This document shows positions 30,039-37,906 of a DNA stretch of 64,000 nt, one piece after another. Source of the DNA: Chloroflexota bacterium. Lineage in GTDB: Bacteria; Chloroflexota; Dehalococcoidia; Lucifugimonadales; UBA2985. The stretch spans positions 55,129 to 119,128 of the forward strand of contig JAPPHY010000005.1 in the NCBI GenBank assembly GCA_028877205.1, given 5' to 3'. Position 1 is the first letter of the stretch, and the number at the start of each line of letters is the position of its first letter. Both the position numbers and the translations under genes were made by a program. The notes under the pieces were generated by a model that saw only the letters and a program-made list of their open reading frames with translations, did not search any database and was not told the origin of the DNA.

Positions 30039-30301
30039 TCTCAGGCAAGCGCATCGCGAGTTTATGTGCGCTCGGCAACTAAGTCAATGCACAACCGCAC
30101 GGCGCTGCTACAGGGGGGGCGGGACGGCACACATTCCCGCATCGAGTTCAGGCAAGGCACGAGTCGCCCGTCCGACTGCTTGGCGTGATAGAATGGCCGT
30201 GACGCGGCGTTCGCTGGAGCATGGCAATAGGTTGTAGGTACGAGAAGGATCCGGATTCGGTTCGCCCTGATGCCCACGCACTCACTCGCCGTAAAGCCTC
30301 C

Positions 30302-30466
30302 ATGAAACCATTCGACATGATTCCGGGACTGTTCAGGTCCCTCAAGAGGATGCGGACCTACCCCGCGCCGCCGCACGAACGCGTGAGGTTGATGGCCCGA
30401 AACGTGCTGATCAAGATCCGGCAGAGGAGTTGGTGCTGTGGCCACCCCGGCGAGCCAGGATGTTGA
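30302..30466 (+). CDS. Small Cys-rich basic protein (54 aa)
   Basis: Frame from ATG 30302: MKPFDMIPGLFRSLKRMRTY, then a basic helix (RVRLMARNVLIKIRQRS) ending in WCCGHPGEPGC. The terminal CC-x4-8-C pattern with a Gly/Pro turn looks designed rather than random, and the codon pattern is coding-like. No Shine-Dalgarno sequence is clear. I do not recognise a described family. It is the only gene-like frame in 30039-30606 apart from the start of the HicB-like gene; the rest of that stretch shows nothing. Confidence 0.45.
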   Translation: MKPFDMIPGLFRSLKRMRTYPAPPHERVRLMARNVLIKIRQRSWCCGHPGEPGC

Positions 30467-30606
30467 GAGAACGCCACTGAGGCTCCCGGCGGGAGCCATC
30501 CACCACACGAGTACTAGCGTTGCTGGCAACTCAAGGCTGGACATGGCGACAATAACATGGAATGCCATACGGAAGCAGGCGCAGTTTGAGTGAGGTAGGT
30601 AAAGAA

Positions 30607-30816
30607 ATGACGTACGCAGTCATTATCGAGAAGGGGCCAAGCAGCTATGGAGCACAGGTGCCGGATCTTCCGGGTTGCGTTGCAGTGGCGGAAACAAGGG
30701 ATGAAGTGTGCAGGCTAATCCAGGAAGCCATAGAGCTGTATGTAGAGGAGTTGAAGGAAGGCGGCCTGCCTGTCCCTCAGCCTCAGTCCTACGAGCTTGT
30801 GGAACTGCCGGCATAG
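30607..30816 (+). CDS. HicB-like antitoxin-fold protein, no HicA partner seen
   Basis: 69 residues starting at ATG 30607. TYAVIIEKGPSSYGAQVPDL and PGCVAVAETRDEVCRLIQEA are the partial RNase H-fold signature of HicB/UPF0150 proteins, and the helix EAIELYVEELKEGG follows. There is no C-terminal DNA-binding domain. Neither flank contains a HicA-like toxin frame, so this is either an orphan or a housekeeping HicB-fold protein. Confidence 0.8.
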   Translation: MTYAVIIEKGPSSYGAQVPDLPGCVAVAETRDEVCRLIQEAIELYVEELKEGGLPVPQPQSYELVELPA

Positions 30817-30867
30817 GCATCCCTCAGTCGCGACTCGACTGACCCAGCGAAGGGCCTGACTTGGTGA

Positions 30868-30895
30868 TTGACAACGCCCGCACCCGTAGTAAAAT
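30868..30895 (+). promoter_or_regulatory. Predicted promoter of the P1 peptidase/pantothenate operon
   Basis: TTGACA (30868-30873), 16-bp spacer, TAAAAT (30890-30895). The leader to the GTG at 31091 is about 190 nt and begins with the stem-loop at 30901-30925. Confidence 0.55.
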
Positions 30896-30900
30896 TATTG

Positions 30901-30925
30901 CGCCACCGACCTGTGGACGGCGGTG
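30901..30925 (+). promoter_or_regulatory. Leader stem-loop with A.A mismatch, possible pan RNA-type element
   Basis: The start of the transcript can fold as a hairpin with loop TGT (30912-30914): CC/GG, an A.A mismatch (30909/30917), CCG/CGG, an A.C mismatch, then CGCC/GGTG including one G.U pair. The described pan RNA motif of Chloroflexi and others is a stem with two conserved unpaired A residues ahead of pantothenate genes. The resemblance is suggestive only and was judged by eye. Confidence 0.25.
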
Positions 30926-31090
30926 AGCCAATCGGAAGCGCACGGCAGGGAGCCGCGGGGATCGCTAGACCACGACGGCAAGTGAACAAGCAAACAGACC
31001 TTCCGGCAATTGCCTTCCTACGCATCTTCCCCTTCCAACGGGTGAAGTGCTCGCGGTGGTATTCCACTCGAACCGCCCTCTGCGCGGGGT

Positions 31091-32065
31091 GTGCCCGTGA
31101 TTAACGCGATCACGGACGTGGAAGGCATCCTGGTCGGCCACTCCACCAACCTCGAGGCCGCAACCGGCTGCACCGTAGTCCTCTGTCCGCAGGGCGCCGT
31201 CGCAGGCGTGGACGTGCGAGGCTCCGCGCCCGGCACCCGCGAGACCGACCTGCTGCGGCCCGGCAACCTCGTGCAGCAGGTGCACGCCATTCTCCTCAGC
31301 GGCGGCAGCGCCTACGGCCTCGACGCCGCCTCCGGCGTCATGCGATACCTGGAGGAGCGCGACGTTGGTTATCGAATCGGTGCGGGTGTGGTGCCGATCG
31401 TGCCGGCAGCCATCATCTTCGACCTCGGCCTCGTCACGCATCGCGTTCGCCCCGGACCCGATGACGGCTATGCCGCCTGCGTCAACGCCTCAGACGCGCC
31501 TCCCGAAGAGGGCAGCGTCGGCGCGGGCACGGGGGCGACCGTCGGCAAAACGAGGGGCCGCGAGCACGCCACCAAGGGAGGCCTAGGCACCGCCGGCGTC
31601 GACCTGGACGGGCTGGTGGTCGGAGCGCTGGCCGTGGTAAATGCTGTCGGCGACGTGGTCGACCCTGAGACTGGCCAAGTTCTGGCAGGCCCAAGAGACG
31701 ACGAGGGCCACCGCTTCCTCAGAAGCGTGGACGTGCTGGCGGGCGCAACGGAGTCGCCCGCCGTGGCAGCTCCCGTCAACACGACGCTGGCAGTCGTCGC
31801 CACCAACGCGACGCTCAACAAGGAGCAGGCGAACAAGCTGGCGCAGGTGGGCCACGACGGCATGGCCCTTGCCATCCGGCCGTGCCACACGATGGCCGAC
31901 GGCGACGTTGTGTTCGCGCTGGCAACCGGCGCGAGCGACGAGCCCGTGAACATGACCAGGCTCTGCTCGGCCGCCACTACGGCGGTCGCGCGGGCCATCG
32001 TGAGCGCAGTGGAGAATGCTACGGGCGTCGGCGGCGTCCCGTCGGCGCGGGAGGCCTTCGCGTAA
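31091..32065 (+). CDS. P1 family (S58, DmpA-like) peptidase
   Basis: 324-residue member of the self-processing Ntn-like P1 family (L-aminopeptidase/D-esterase DmpA, beta-peptidyl aminopeptidase BapA). HAILLSGGSAYGLDAASGV, GSVGAGTGATVGK and the processing/nucleophile block PVNTTLAVVATNATLNK are diagnostic. No signal peptide. GTG start 31091. It heads a tight plus-strand run into panB/panC, its stop overlapping the next ATG (TAATG). Known relatives release N-terminal beta-alanine or D-amino acids. Since no panD is present here, supply of beta-alanine for pantothenate is a reasonable hypothesis, not a demonstrated role. Confidence 0.9.
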   Translation: MPVINAITDVEGILVGHSTNLEAATGCTVVLCPQGAVAGVDVRGSAPGTRETDLLRPGNLVQQVHAILLSGGSAYGLDAASGVMRYLEERDVGYRIGAGVVPIVPAAIIFDLGLVTHRVRPGPDDGYAACVNASDAPPEEGSVGAGTGATVGKTRGREHATKGGLGTAGVDLDGLVVGALAVVNAVGDVVDPETGQVLAGPRDDEGHRFLRSVDVLAGATESPAVAAPVNTTLAVVATNATLNKEQANKLAQVGHDGMALAIRPCHTMADGDVVFALATGASDEPVNMTRLCSAATTAVARAIVSAVENATGVGGVPSAREAFA

Positions 32066-32259
32066 TGGGCATCGACCTGCTGGGGCCTCGACTGCTTGCG
32101 TGGGGAACTACGGCCGCCGGATTGGGCATTGGACTGATCGTGGCCACCTTCGTCGGGGAGTACACACCCACGTTGATGCTGTGGGGTGCCGTCCTGCTGG
32201 TCGCAGGAGCTGGCATGGCCGTGGCGTCCCGCGTCGTGAGGAGCAAGCGGGATGATTAG
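32065..32259 (+). CDS. Small two-helix membrane protein
   Basis: 64 residues with two predicted membrane helices (about 10-28 and 36-54) and a positively charged C-terminus (RVVRSKRDD). The ATG overlaps the preceding TAA by one base, and its 3' end overlaps the next gene by 8 bp, so it is translationally coupled within the operon. The family is not recognised and no function is assigned. Confidence 0.7.
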   Translation: MGIDLLGPRLLAWGTTAAGLGIGLIVATFVGEYTPTLMLWGAVLLVAGAGMAVASRVVRSKRDD

Positions 32260-33190
32260 CAGCGACCTGAGGGTCGGCTTCATTGGCGCGGGCCGTGCCG
32301 CCGGCGCGCTGGCCGCGGGCCTGAGCGAACGCGGCTACCCAGTGCCCGCGGTTGCGAGCCGAACCCACGCCTCCGCTGCCGCGCTGGCCGAGCGCATCGA
32401 GGGATGCAAGGCGGTGGCCTCTGCCCAGCGCGTCGCCGAGTCATGCGACATCGTGTTCATCACCACGCCGGACGCCGCCATCGAGTCGGTTGCCCGCGAG
32501 GTGGACTGGCCCGCGGGCGTTGGCGTGGCCCACTGCTGCGGCGCAGAGTCCGCATCCATCCTGGACGCCGCGCGGGTGCAAGGCGCCCCCACCGGCTCGT
32601 TCCACCCCATGCAGACGTTCACGCAGGCCACTCGGGGAACGGACTGCTTTGCAGGCGTGACCTTCGCCATTGACGGCAGCCCTCCCCTTCTGGACGTGCT
32701 GGCGGAGATGGCGCGAGCGCTCGGAGGCCGGCCCGTGGAGGTGCGGCCGGAGCACAGGGCGCTCTATCACCTGTCCGGCTTCCTGGCCTGCGGCCTGATG
32801 ACTGCGCAGGTAGGCCGCGCCGCGGACCTGTGGAGTGTCATGGGATTCACGCGGGAGCAGGGACTTGAGGCGCTCGTGCCGATCCTGCGGGGCACTGTGG
32901 ACAGCCTGGAGGCGCAGGGGCTGCCCGGCGCTCTCACCGGCCCCATCTCGAGGGGCGACCTGGGCACCGTCCGCAAGCACTTGGAGGCCATCGAGAGCTA
33001 CGCCCCGTCGCTACTGCCGCTGTACTGCGAGTCCGCGCTCGGCGCGATCACGCTCGCTGTCGAGAAGGGCGGCATCGACGGAGCCGCGGAGGCCGCGCTA
33101 CGCGCGCTGCTGGAGGAGCGGCGAGCCAGCGCGGAACGTGTCGAAGAAGTGACAGCAAGGTCCGGCGCCGGAGCGCCAATCGTAGGTTGA
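32252..33190 (+). CDS. Rossmann-fold and DUF2520 protein, candidate ketopantoate reductase
   Basis: 312 residues. N-terminal NAD(P)-binding fold with [13 protein letters not shown] and VASRTHASA (about 1-125), then the DUF2520 all-helical domain with [23 protein letters not shown] and LTGPISRGD. The architecture resembles the ProC/PanE type of dehydrogenase. From memory, a DUF2520-type enzyme (PanG) has been reported as an alternative ketopantoate reductase in Francisella. With panB 37 bp downstream and no panE here, that role is plausible but inferred. A free-standing oxidoreductase of other specificity is the alternative. Confidence 0.85.
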   Translation: MISSDLRVGFIGAGRAAGALAAGLSERGYPVPAVASRTHASAAALAERIEGCKAVASAQRVAESCDIVFITTPDAAIESVAREVDWPAGVGVAHCCGAESASILDAARVQGAPTGSFHPMQTFTQATRGTDCFAGVTFAIDGSPPLLDVLAEMARALGGRPVEVRPEHRALYHLSGFLACGLMTAQVGRAADLWSVMGFTREQGLEALVPILRGTVDSLEAQGLPGALTGPISRGDLGTVRKHLEAIESYAPSLLPLYCESALGAITLAVEKGGIDGAAEAALRALLEERRASAERVEEVTARSGAGAPIVG

Positions 33191-33227
33191 GTTCGCGCGA
33201 CCCGCGAGGGCGTGCAGGAGGTGCAAC

Positions 33228-34067
33228 GTGCGAGTTACCATCAACGACCTGAGGGACATGAAGGCCAACGGGGAGAAGATTCCCATGATCACGGCCTACG
33301 ACTACACCTCGGCGCGCATAGTTGACGCTGCCGGCGTACCCGTCATCCTGGTGGGCGACACGCTGGGCCAGGTGGTGCTCGGCTACGACTCCACGCTGCC
33401 CGTCACAATCGACGAGATGCTGCACCACACCAAGGCGGTTGCCAGGGGCGCCGAACGCGCGCTCATCATCGGCGACATGCCGTTCATGACCTACCAGACC
33501 AGCACTGAGGACGCCATGCGCAACGCAGGCCGCTTCCTGCAGGAGGGCGGCGCGCAGGCGGTCAAGCTGGAGGGCGGAGTTCACGTCGCCGCCACGGTGC
33601 GCCGCATGGTCGAGTCCGGCATTCCCGTCATGGGCCACATCGGTCTCACGCCGCAGTCGGTTCACCAGCTCGGCGGCTACCGCGTGCAGGGCAAGTCGCT
33701 CAAGTCGGCGGTGCGCCTGATGGAGGACGCGCGGGCGCTGGAGGAAGCCGGCGTATTCTCGCTGGTGCTGGAATGCGTGCCGGCATCGCTGGCGAAGCTC
33801 ATCACCGAGCGGCTCTCGATACCCACCATCGGCATCGGCGCGGGCGCGGGCTGCGACGGACAGGTCCAGGTGTTCCACGACATGCTCGGCCTCTTCTCCG
33901 ACTTCGTGCCCAGGCACGCCAAGCGCTACGCCACGCTGGGAGAGGCCATCGCGGATGCGGTCGCGGCCTACATGGGCGAGGTTCGGGACGGCAGCTTCCC
34001 CACGCGCAAGCACAGCTACCACATCAGCGACGACGTTCTGGCCGAGCTGGAGGCGCAGGTCCGCTAG
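33228..34067 (+). CDS. panB: 3-methyl-2-oxobutanoate hydroxymethyltransferase
   Basis: 279-residue TIM-barrel enzyme making ketopantoate from 2-oxoisovalerate and methylene-THF. Signature stretches: [73 protein letters not shown] and [23 protein letters not shown] start at 33228 with AGGAGGT 6 nt upstream. panC follows after 3 bp. Confidence 0.97.
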   Translation: MRVTINDLRDMKANGEKIPMITAYDYTSARIVDAAGVPVILVGDTLGQVVLGYDSTLPVTIDEMLHHTKAVARGAERALIIGDMPFMTYQTSTEDAMRNAGRFLQEGGAQAVKLEGGVHVAATVRRMVESGIPVMGHIGLTPQSVHQLGGYRVQGKSLKSAVRLMEDARALEEAGVFSLVLECVPASLAKLITERLSIPTIGIGAGAGCDGQVQVFHDMLGLFSDFVPRHAKRYATLGEAIADAVAAYMGEVRDGSFPTRKHSYHISDDVLAELEAQVR

Positions 34068-34070
34068 CCC

Positions 34071-34925
34071 ATGAGGCTCATCCACAGCGTCGCCGAAATG
34101 GCATTGGCCCGGTCGGAGGTCGAACGCCCGCTGGGGCTGGTGCCCACGATGGGCGCGCTCCACGAGGGTCACCTCTCGCTGGTGCGCCGCGCCAGAAGCG
34201 AGAACGCATCGGTGGTCGTCACGATCTTCGTCAATCCGACGCAGTTCGGCCCCAGCGAGGACCTGGCGGCCTACCCCCGCGACCCTGACCGCGACCTGGC
34301 GCTGCTGGAGGCGGAGGGAGCCGACGTGGTGTTCATGCCGCCGCCCAAGGAGGTCTACCCTGCCGGCTACGACACGTGGGTCAGCGTGGAGCGCACATCC
34401 GAGCCGCTGGAGGGTGCGTCCAGGCCGGGCCACTTCCTCGGCGTTGCTACCGTGGTGTGCAAGCTGTTCAACATGGTGAGGCCGGACAGGGCGTACTTCG
34501 GGCAGAAGGACGCCCAGCAGTTGCAGGTCATTCGCAGATTGAACTCCGACCTAAACTTCGACGTGAAGATCAACGCCATGCCCACGGTCCGCGAACCGGA
34601 CGGCCTGGCGATGAGCAGCCGCAACGCCTACCTCAGCCCGGACCAGCGACGCGCCGCGCCTGTGGTCTACGCCGCGCTCCAGGCCGCGCAGGAGCTGTAC
34701 GCCGACGGCGCGCGCCAGGCCTCGGCCGTCCGCGAGGCCATGCAACGAGTGCTGGCGAGCGAGCCGCTCGCCCAGCCGGAGTACGTGAGTATCGCGGACC
34801 CGGGCACGCTTGCGGAGCTTGAGCTGATCGATGGGCCGGCGCTGGCGTCGCTGGCCGTGCGCATCGGCACGACGCGCCTCATCGACAACGTCGTGCTGGG
34901 CACGGACGAAAGGAGCCTGCCCTGA
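34071..34925 (+). CDS. panC: Pantothenate synthetase
   Basis: 284-residue ligase joining pantoate and beta-alanine with ATP. LVPTMGALHEGHLSLVRRA carries the HxGH nucleotide motif, and FVNPTQFGPSEDLAAYPRD, YFGQKDAQQLQVIRRLNSDL and PDGLAMSSRNAYL (KMSKS-like region) follow. It is coupled to panB (3 bp), and its TGA overlaps the CTG proposed as the surE start. Confidence 0.97.
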   Translation: MRLIHSVAEMALARSEVERPLGLVPTMGALHEGHLSLVRRARSENASVVVTIFVNPTQFGPSEDLAAYPRDPDRDLALLEAEGADVVFMPPPKEVYPAGYDTWVSVERTSEPLEGASRPGHFLGVATVVCKLFNMVRPDRAYFGQKDAQQLQVIRRLNSDLNFDVKINAMPTVREPDGLAMSSRNAYLSPDQRRAAPVVYAALQAAQELYADGARQASAVREAMQRVLASEPLAQPEYVSIADPGTLAELELIDGPALASLAVRIGTTRLIDNVVLGTDERSLP

Positions 34926-35698
34926 GAGTCCTGGCCATCAACGACGACGGCATCCACTCGCCCGGCCTATGGATCTCGGTTGCGGCCCTGCGGGAAGTGG
35001 CGGATGTGACCGTCGTGGCGCCGGACCGGGAGCAGAGCGGCGTGGGCACGGCAATCACCCTGTCGCAGCCGCTCCGCGTCAGGGAGATACCTCCCCACGT
35101 GGAAGGCGTACCCACCTACGCGGTCGAGGGCACGCCGTCGGACAGCGCCATCGTCGCGCTCCAGACGCTGATCGAGGAGCCGGTCGACCTGGTCGTATCC
35201 GGCATCAACATGGGCGCCAACATGGGCAACGACGTGTTCATCTCCGGCACAATGGGCGCGGCCCTGCAAGCCCACTTTAGGGGCATACCGGCCATCGCCA
35301 TCTCCGTCGCCGCGCTGCATGACGTTCACTTCGATGCGGCAGCGCGTGTCGTCCGCCTCCTCGCACAGAACGTCGCCGAGGGCAGGTTGATCGCTCCCCT
35401 GCTCCTGAACGTCAACCTGCCTAACGTGCCGGCGGAGCGAATCCGGGGCGTGTCGCTGACGCGGCTTGGACGGCGCACCTACATGGACGTGGTCAACGAG
35501 GGCGACGACGGGCGGCGCAAGTACTACTGGATCGCGCGAGACAGGCCGGGATGGGTGCTGGAGCGCGGCCTAGACGTGTGGGCGGTGCGCCGCCGCCGCA
35601 TCTCCATCACGCCTATGGACACGGACCTGACCGCGGACTCGCCGACGCGCGCCGTCCGGGACGCCACGCGCCAGGTGCGCGCGTCGTTCCGGCGGTAG
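34922..35698 (+). CDS. surE: 5'-nucleotidase SurE, apparent CTG start
   Basis: Metal-dependent nucleotide phosphatase, 258 residues from CTG 34922. The protein must begin upstream of the first in-frame GTG (34997), because the essential metal-binding Asp pair lies in LAINDDGIHSPG, which that start would delete. The only plausible initiator is CTG, directly at the expected family N-terminus, 6 nt after AAAGGAG and overlapping the panC stop as CTGA. Other motifs: VAPDREQSGVGTAITL, GTPSDSAIVAL and SGINMGANMGNDVFISGT. A rare initiation codon, or a sequencing error in an original ATG or GTG, would explain it. Confidence 0.92.
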   Translation: MRVLAINDDGIHSPGLWISVAALREVADVTVVAPDREQSGVGTAITLSQPLRVREIPPHVEGVPTYAVEGTPSDSAIVALQTLIEEPVDLVVSGINMGANMGNDVFISGTMGAALQAHFRGIPAIAISVAALHDVHFDAAARVVRLLAQNVAEGRLIAPLLLNVNLPNVPAERIRGVSLTRLGRRTYMDVVNEGDDGRRKYYWIARDRPGWVLERGLDVWAVRRRRISITPMDTDLTADSPTRAVRDATRQVRASFRR

Positions 35699-35713
35699 GG
35701 CTACGTCACCTAA

Positions 35714-35750
35714 GCCCGCTCACCCTGAGCCTGTCGAAGGGCGTGAGCGC
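35714..35750. repeat. REP-like palindrome after surE
   Basis: Fourth copy of the CCCTGAG(C)(C/T)TGTCGAAGGG unit, with arms CGCTCAC and GTGAGCG forming a strong hairpin. It lies 15 bp after the surE stop and may double as terminator of the pan-surE operon. The rest of the 35699-35962 gap is AT-rich and holds the next promoter. Confidence 0.65.
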
Positions 35751-35883
35751 ATGCAGCGACGATGGAGCTGCATACCCTCCTCTACCAAGCCTCAAGTTCC
35801 GACACCGGTTGCTTTGGTGCTTGCCAATTAGCTCCTAGCATATTCCACATGCATCGGATTTATATTACGCATAAATTGACTAC

Positions 35884-35926
35884 ACATATAGAATATATTG
35901 ACAATATGTTGTGCATATGTTATCTT
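35884..35926 (+). promoter_or_regulatory. Promoter and overlapping inverted repeats of the GHKL cassette
   Basis: TTGACA (35898-35903), 17-bp spacer, TATCTT (35921-35926) in a strikingly AT-rich segment. The inverted elements ACATAT (35884-35889) and ATATGT (35904-35909), plus a second ATATGT (35915-35920), surround the -35 box, a placement typical of repressor binding. Confidence 0.5.
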
Positions 35927-35962
35927 CGGCACATTCTGGTTGAGAACAATTGAAAGGCTAAG

Positions 35963-36202
35963 ATGGCACGCGACAAGAGAGACGCATTCGAGCGGCTGGC
36001 AACGCAAAGGACCAGGGCGGTGCTGGACAAGTTGAGGGTGTTGGGCAACTGCGCAAACCCTCAACTCTATGAATATACGGAGGATGACGTAAAGACTATT
36101 CTCCGAGCCATTCGAAGTGAACTGCGAAACGTGGAGGCGGCTTTTAGCCAAAAAACGAGGCGAGAGTTCAAGCTGAAGAAGCACCCAAGGAGGATGATAT
36201 GA
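35963..36202 (+). CDS. Small protein of an AT-rich two-gene cassette (79 aa)
   Basis: 79 residues, highly charged and helical: ARDKRDAFERLATQRTRAVL, then LRVLGNCANPQLYEYTEDDV and a basic tail. The pattern of a helix, NPxxYEYTEDDV and a second helix recurs in small proteins I have seen near mobile genes, but I cannot name the family. It overlaps the next gene by ATGA, so the two are translated together. Base composition is visibly lower in GC than the surroundings, suggesting recent transfer. Confidence 0.7.
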   Translation: MARDKRDAFERLATQRTRAVLDKLRVLGNCANPQLYEYTEDDVKTILRAIRSELRNVEAAFSQKTRREFKLKKHPRRMI

Positions 36203-37737
36203 CAACGCAAATCAGGGAAACCATAGGCCGCGAGGCAATCTTGGCTCTCGCGAACAATTATCCCAATATGACTGACGCACTTATGGAAATCATAGATAAC
36301 CCCTTTGACTACCGTAAGGGACGGACGATTCTTGTGCACGTCTCAGTAATCAAGAAGGCCAATTCGGGTGGGCAAATCTCAGTTTTGGACGTCGGCGGCG
36401 AAGGAATGGACGACCGAGGTCTGCAAGAGTGGATTCACTGGGGAACGGGACGCCTCCACGCCTCAACTGACATTGGTCAATACCACGTAGGAGGCAAGCT
36501 AGCATCGATTTACTTGGGAAGGTCTCTTGAGATCATATGTCGTAAGTCCGGCAGCAACAGGATCTATCGGTTTCATGACCCTGACTGGGGCAGTCGGACG
36601 GAGTCTCGCGAGTTCGATATCGAAGAGCTTGATTTGGCAAGTGCCGCATGGAAGGACGAACGACTGTCGCAATTCCCGAAGGATAGCGGCTTCACGTTAG
36701 TGAGAATCGAGAACCTGGAAAACCATCGGTATGAAAAAGCTCTGCTCCTTGAACGCCTCGCGAGCACCTACCGAGAACTAATCAGGTCCGGCGCCAGCAT
36801 TATCACCCTTGACGGAGTTCCGGTAGAACCTCTGGAAATTCCCGAGTCGGCTAGACACGCTGACAAGGCCGTGGTCATACCCAGAGAAAGGCTAGCGCCT
36901 AGGGTCTTTGTGGAGGGCCGTATTTGGGTTTTGGAACCAGATCAGATTCCGCAGGGTCGCAGGATTTCCATAAGGGCAGGCATTCGAACACTCTTCAATG
37001 GTCGGCTCATAACCCAGGGCGAGGAGTTTGGGCACAATCTTGCGGGCAAAGGTTCGCTGCAGCGATTAATCGGAGAAATCAGCGTGACCGGCTTAAGGCC
37101 CACGGCCGACAAGAGCAAGTGGCTCACCAGCAATCCAAATTGGGGAGTCCTTAGCGAGTTTGTCAGGGAAAAGATGAGGCCATTAGTCGCATATCTCAAC
37201 CGCATGAGCGAGTCAACAGCAGTCCCACGAGCACTGAGAAAGCGTACAGAAGCGGTGCGTCGGGATCTTGCGATAGCGTTTAAGCGGTTGGAGCAGGCGG
37301 CTGGAAGCCCAATAGGGACATTGGGGGAAGCCGATAACCCTAGCGGCAGGAAGCCAGCTGAGACTTCGGACACACCGCGCAGCGCCGCACAGCAGAGCAA
37401 CGGTAGCTCCCCGAGCAAGACCTCAAGGAATCGTACGCCCCCTCCCAGTGATGCAGTTGGCAGACTCCTTAGGAGAACGGGGGGCAACATTCCAAAGATT
37501 GACTTTGAACATCTGGGCCAGGGGAAAAGAACTCAATGGGGCACACCAGGAGAAGTCATAGTCGTCAATTTGGACTACCCATTGTACGAGGAAGAGAGCG
37601 ACCAGTACCTGGTAGAAGCAATTTGCCTGCATCTGCTAAGTGAGGATGAGTCCTTCAAGGGCGCTCCAATCTCGGCGACTATGGAACAGATCGACCGGAT
37701 AGTTTGGGCTTGGGCTGACGTGGTCGAAGGCTGCTGA
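36199..37737 (+). CDS. GHKL (HSP90/MORC-like) ATPase of an AT-rich two-gene cassette
   Basis: 512 residues. The N-terminal GHKL ATPase fold has its Bergerat motifs: N box DALMEIIDNPFDY (about 27-39), G1 DVGGEGMDDRGLQEW, and a G2-like lid GQYHVGGKLASIYLG, as in MORC, MutL and HSP90 type ATPases rather than sensor kinases (no H box or DHp domain). An S5-like transducer region (to about 330), a Ser/Pro-rich linker (about 375-415) and a C-terminal domain rich in acidic residues follow. It lacks a membrane segment. Codon use and GC differ from neighbours. A defence or DNA-associated role is possible, as for other stand-alone GHKL ATPases of mobile islands, but this is inference. Confidence 0.8.
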   Translation: MTTQIRETIGREAILALANNYPNMTDALMEIIDNPFDYRKGRTILVHVSVIKKANSGGQISVLDVGGEGMDDRGLQEWIHWGTGRLHASTDIGQYHVGGKLASIYLGRSLEIICRKSGSNRIYRFHDPDWGSRTESREFDIEELDLASAAWKDERLSQFPKDSGFTLVRIENLENHRYEKALLLERLASTYRELIRSGASIITLDGVPVEPLEIPESARHADKAVVIPRERLAPRVFVEGRIWVLEPDQIPQGRRISIRAGIRTLFNGRLITQGEEFGHNLAGKGSLQRLIGEISVTGLRPTADKSKWLTSNPNWGVLSEFVREKMRPLVAYLNRMSESTAVPRALRKRTEAVRRDLAIAFKRLEQAAGSPIGTLGEADNPSGRKPAETSDTPRSAAQQSNGSSPSKTSRNRTPPPSDAVGRLLRRTGGNIPKIDFEHLGQGKRTQWGTPGEVIVVNLDYPLYEEESDQYLVEAICLHLLSEDESFKGAPISATMEQIDRIVWAWADVVEGC

Positions 37738-37906
37738 ATACCTGGCTAAGCACCGCTTCCTGTTGATTCCCTCCTAGCTAGTAGCTGTTTTCTGTGCCGT
37801 TCGAGTGCCGTGGAGGCGCGAGGAATAGCCGAGCCGCTTGCCCCCCTCGCCCCGTTCCCCTAATATATGGGCGCTCTATCCCAACCTGGACTATCCCGGA
37901 GGCGCC

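Noticed and set aside
30062..30568. 168-residue minus-strand frame opposite the small Cys-rich protein
   Set aside because: No recognisable domain; the plus-strand 54-residue frame looks more coding-like, and this one has no Shine-Dalgarno sequence.
33048..34433. 461-residue frame antisense to panB/panC
   Set aside because: Shadow of two clearly identified genes.
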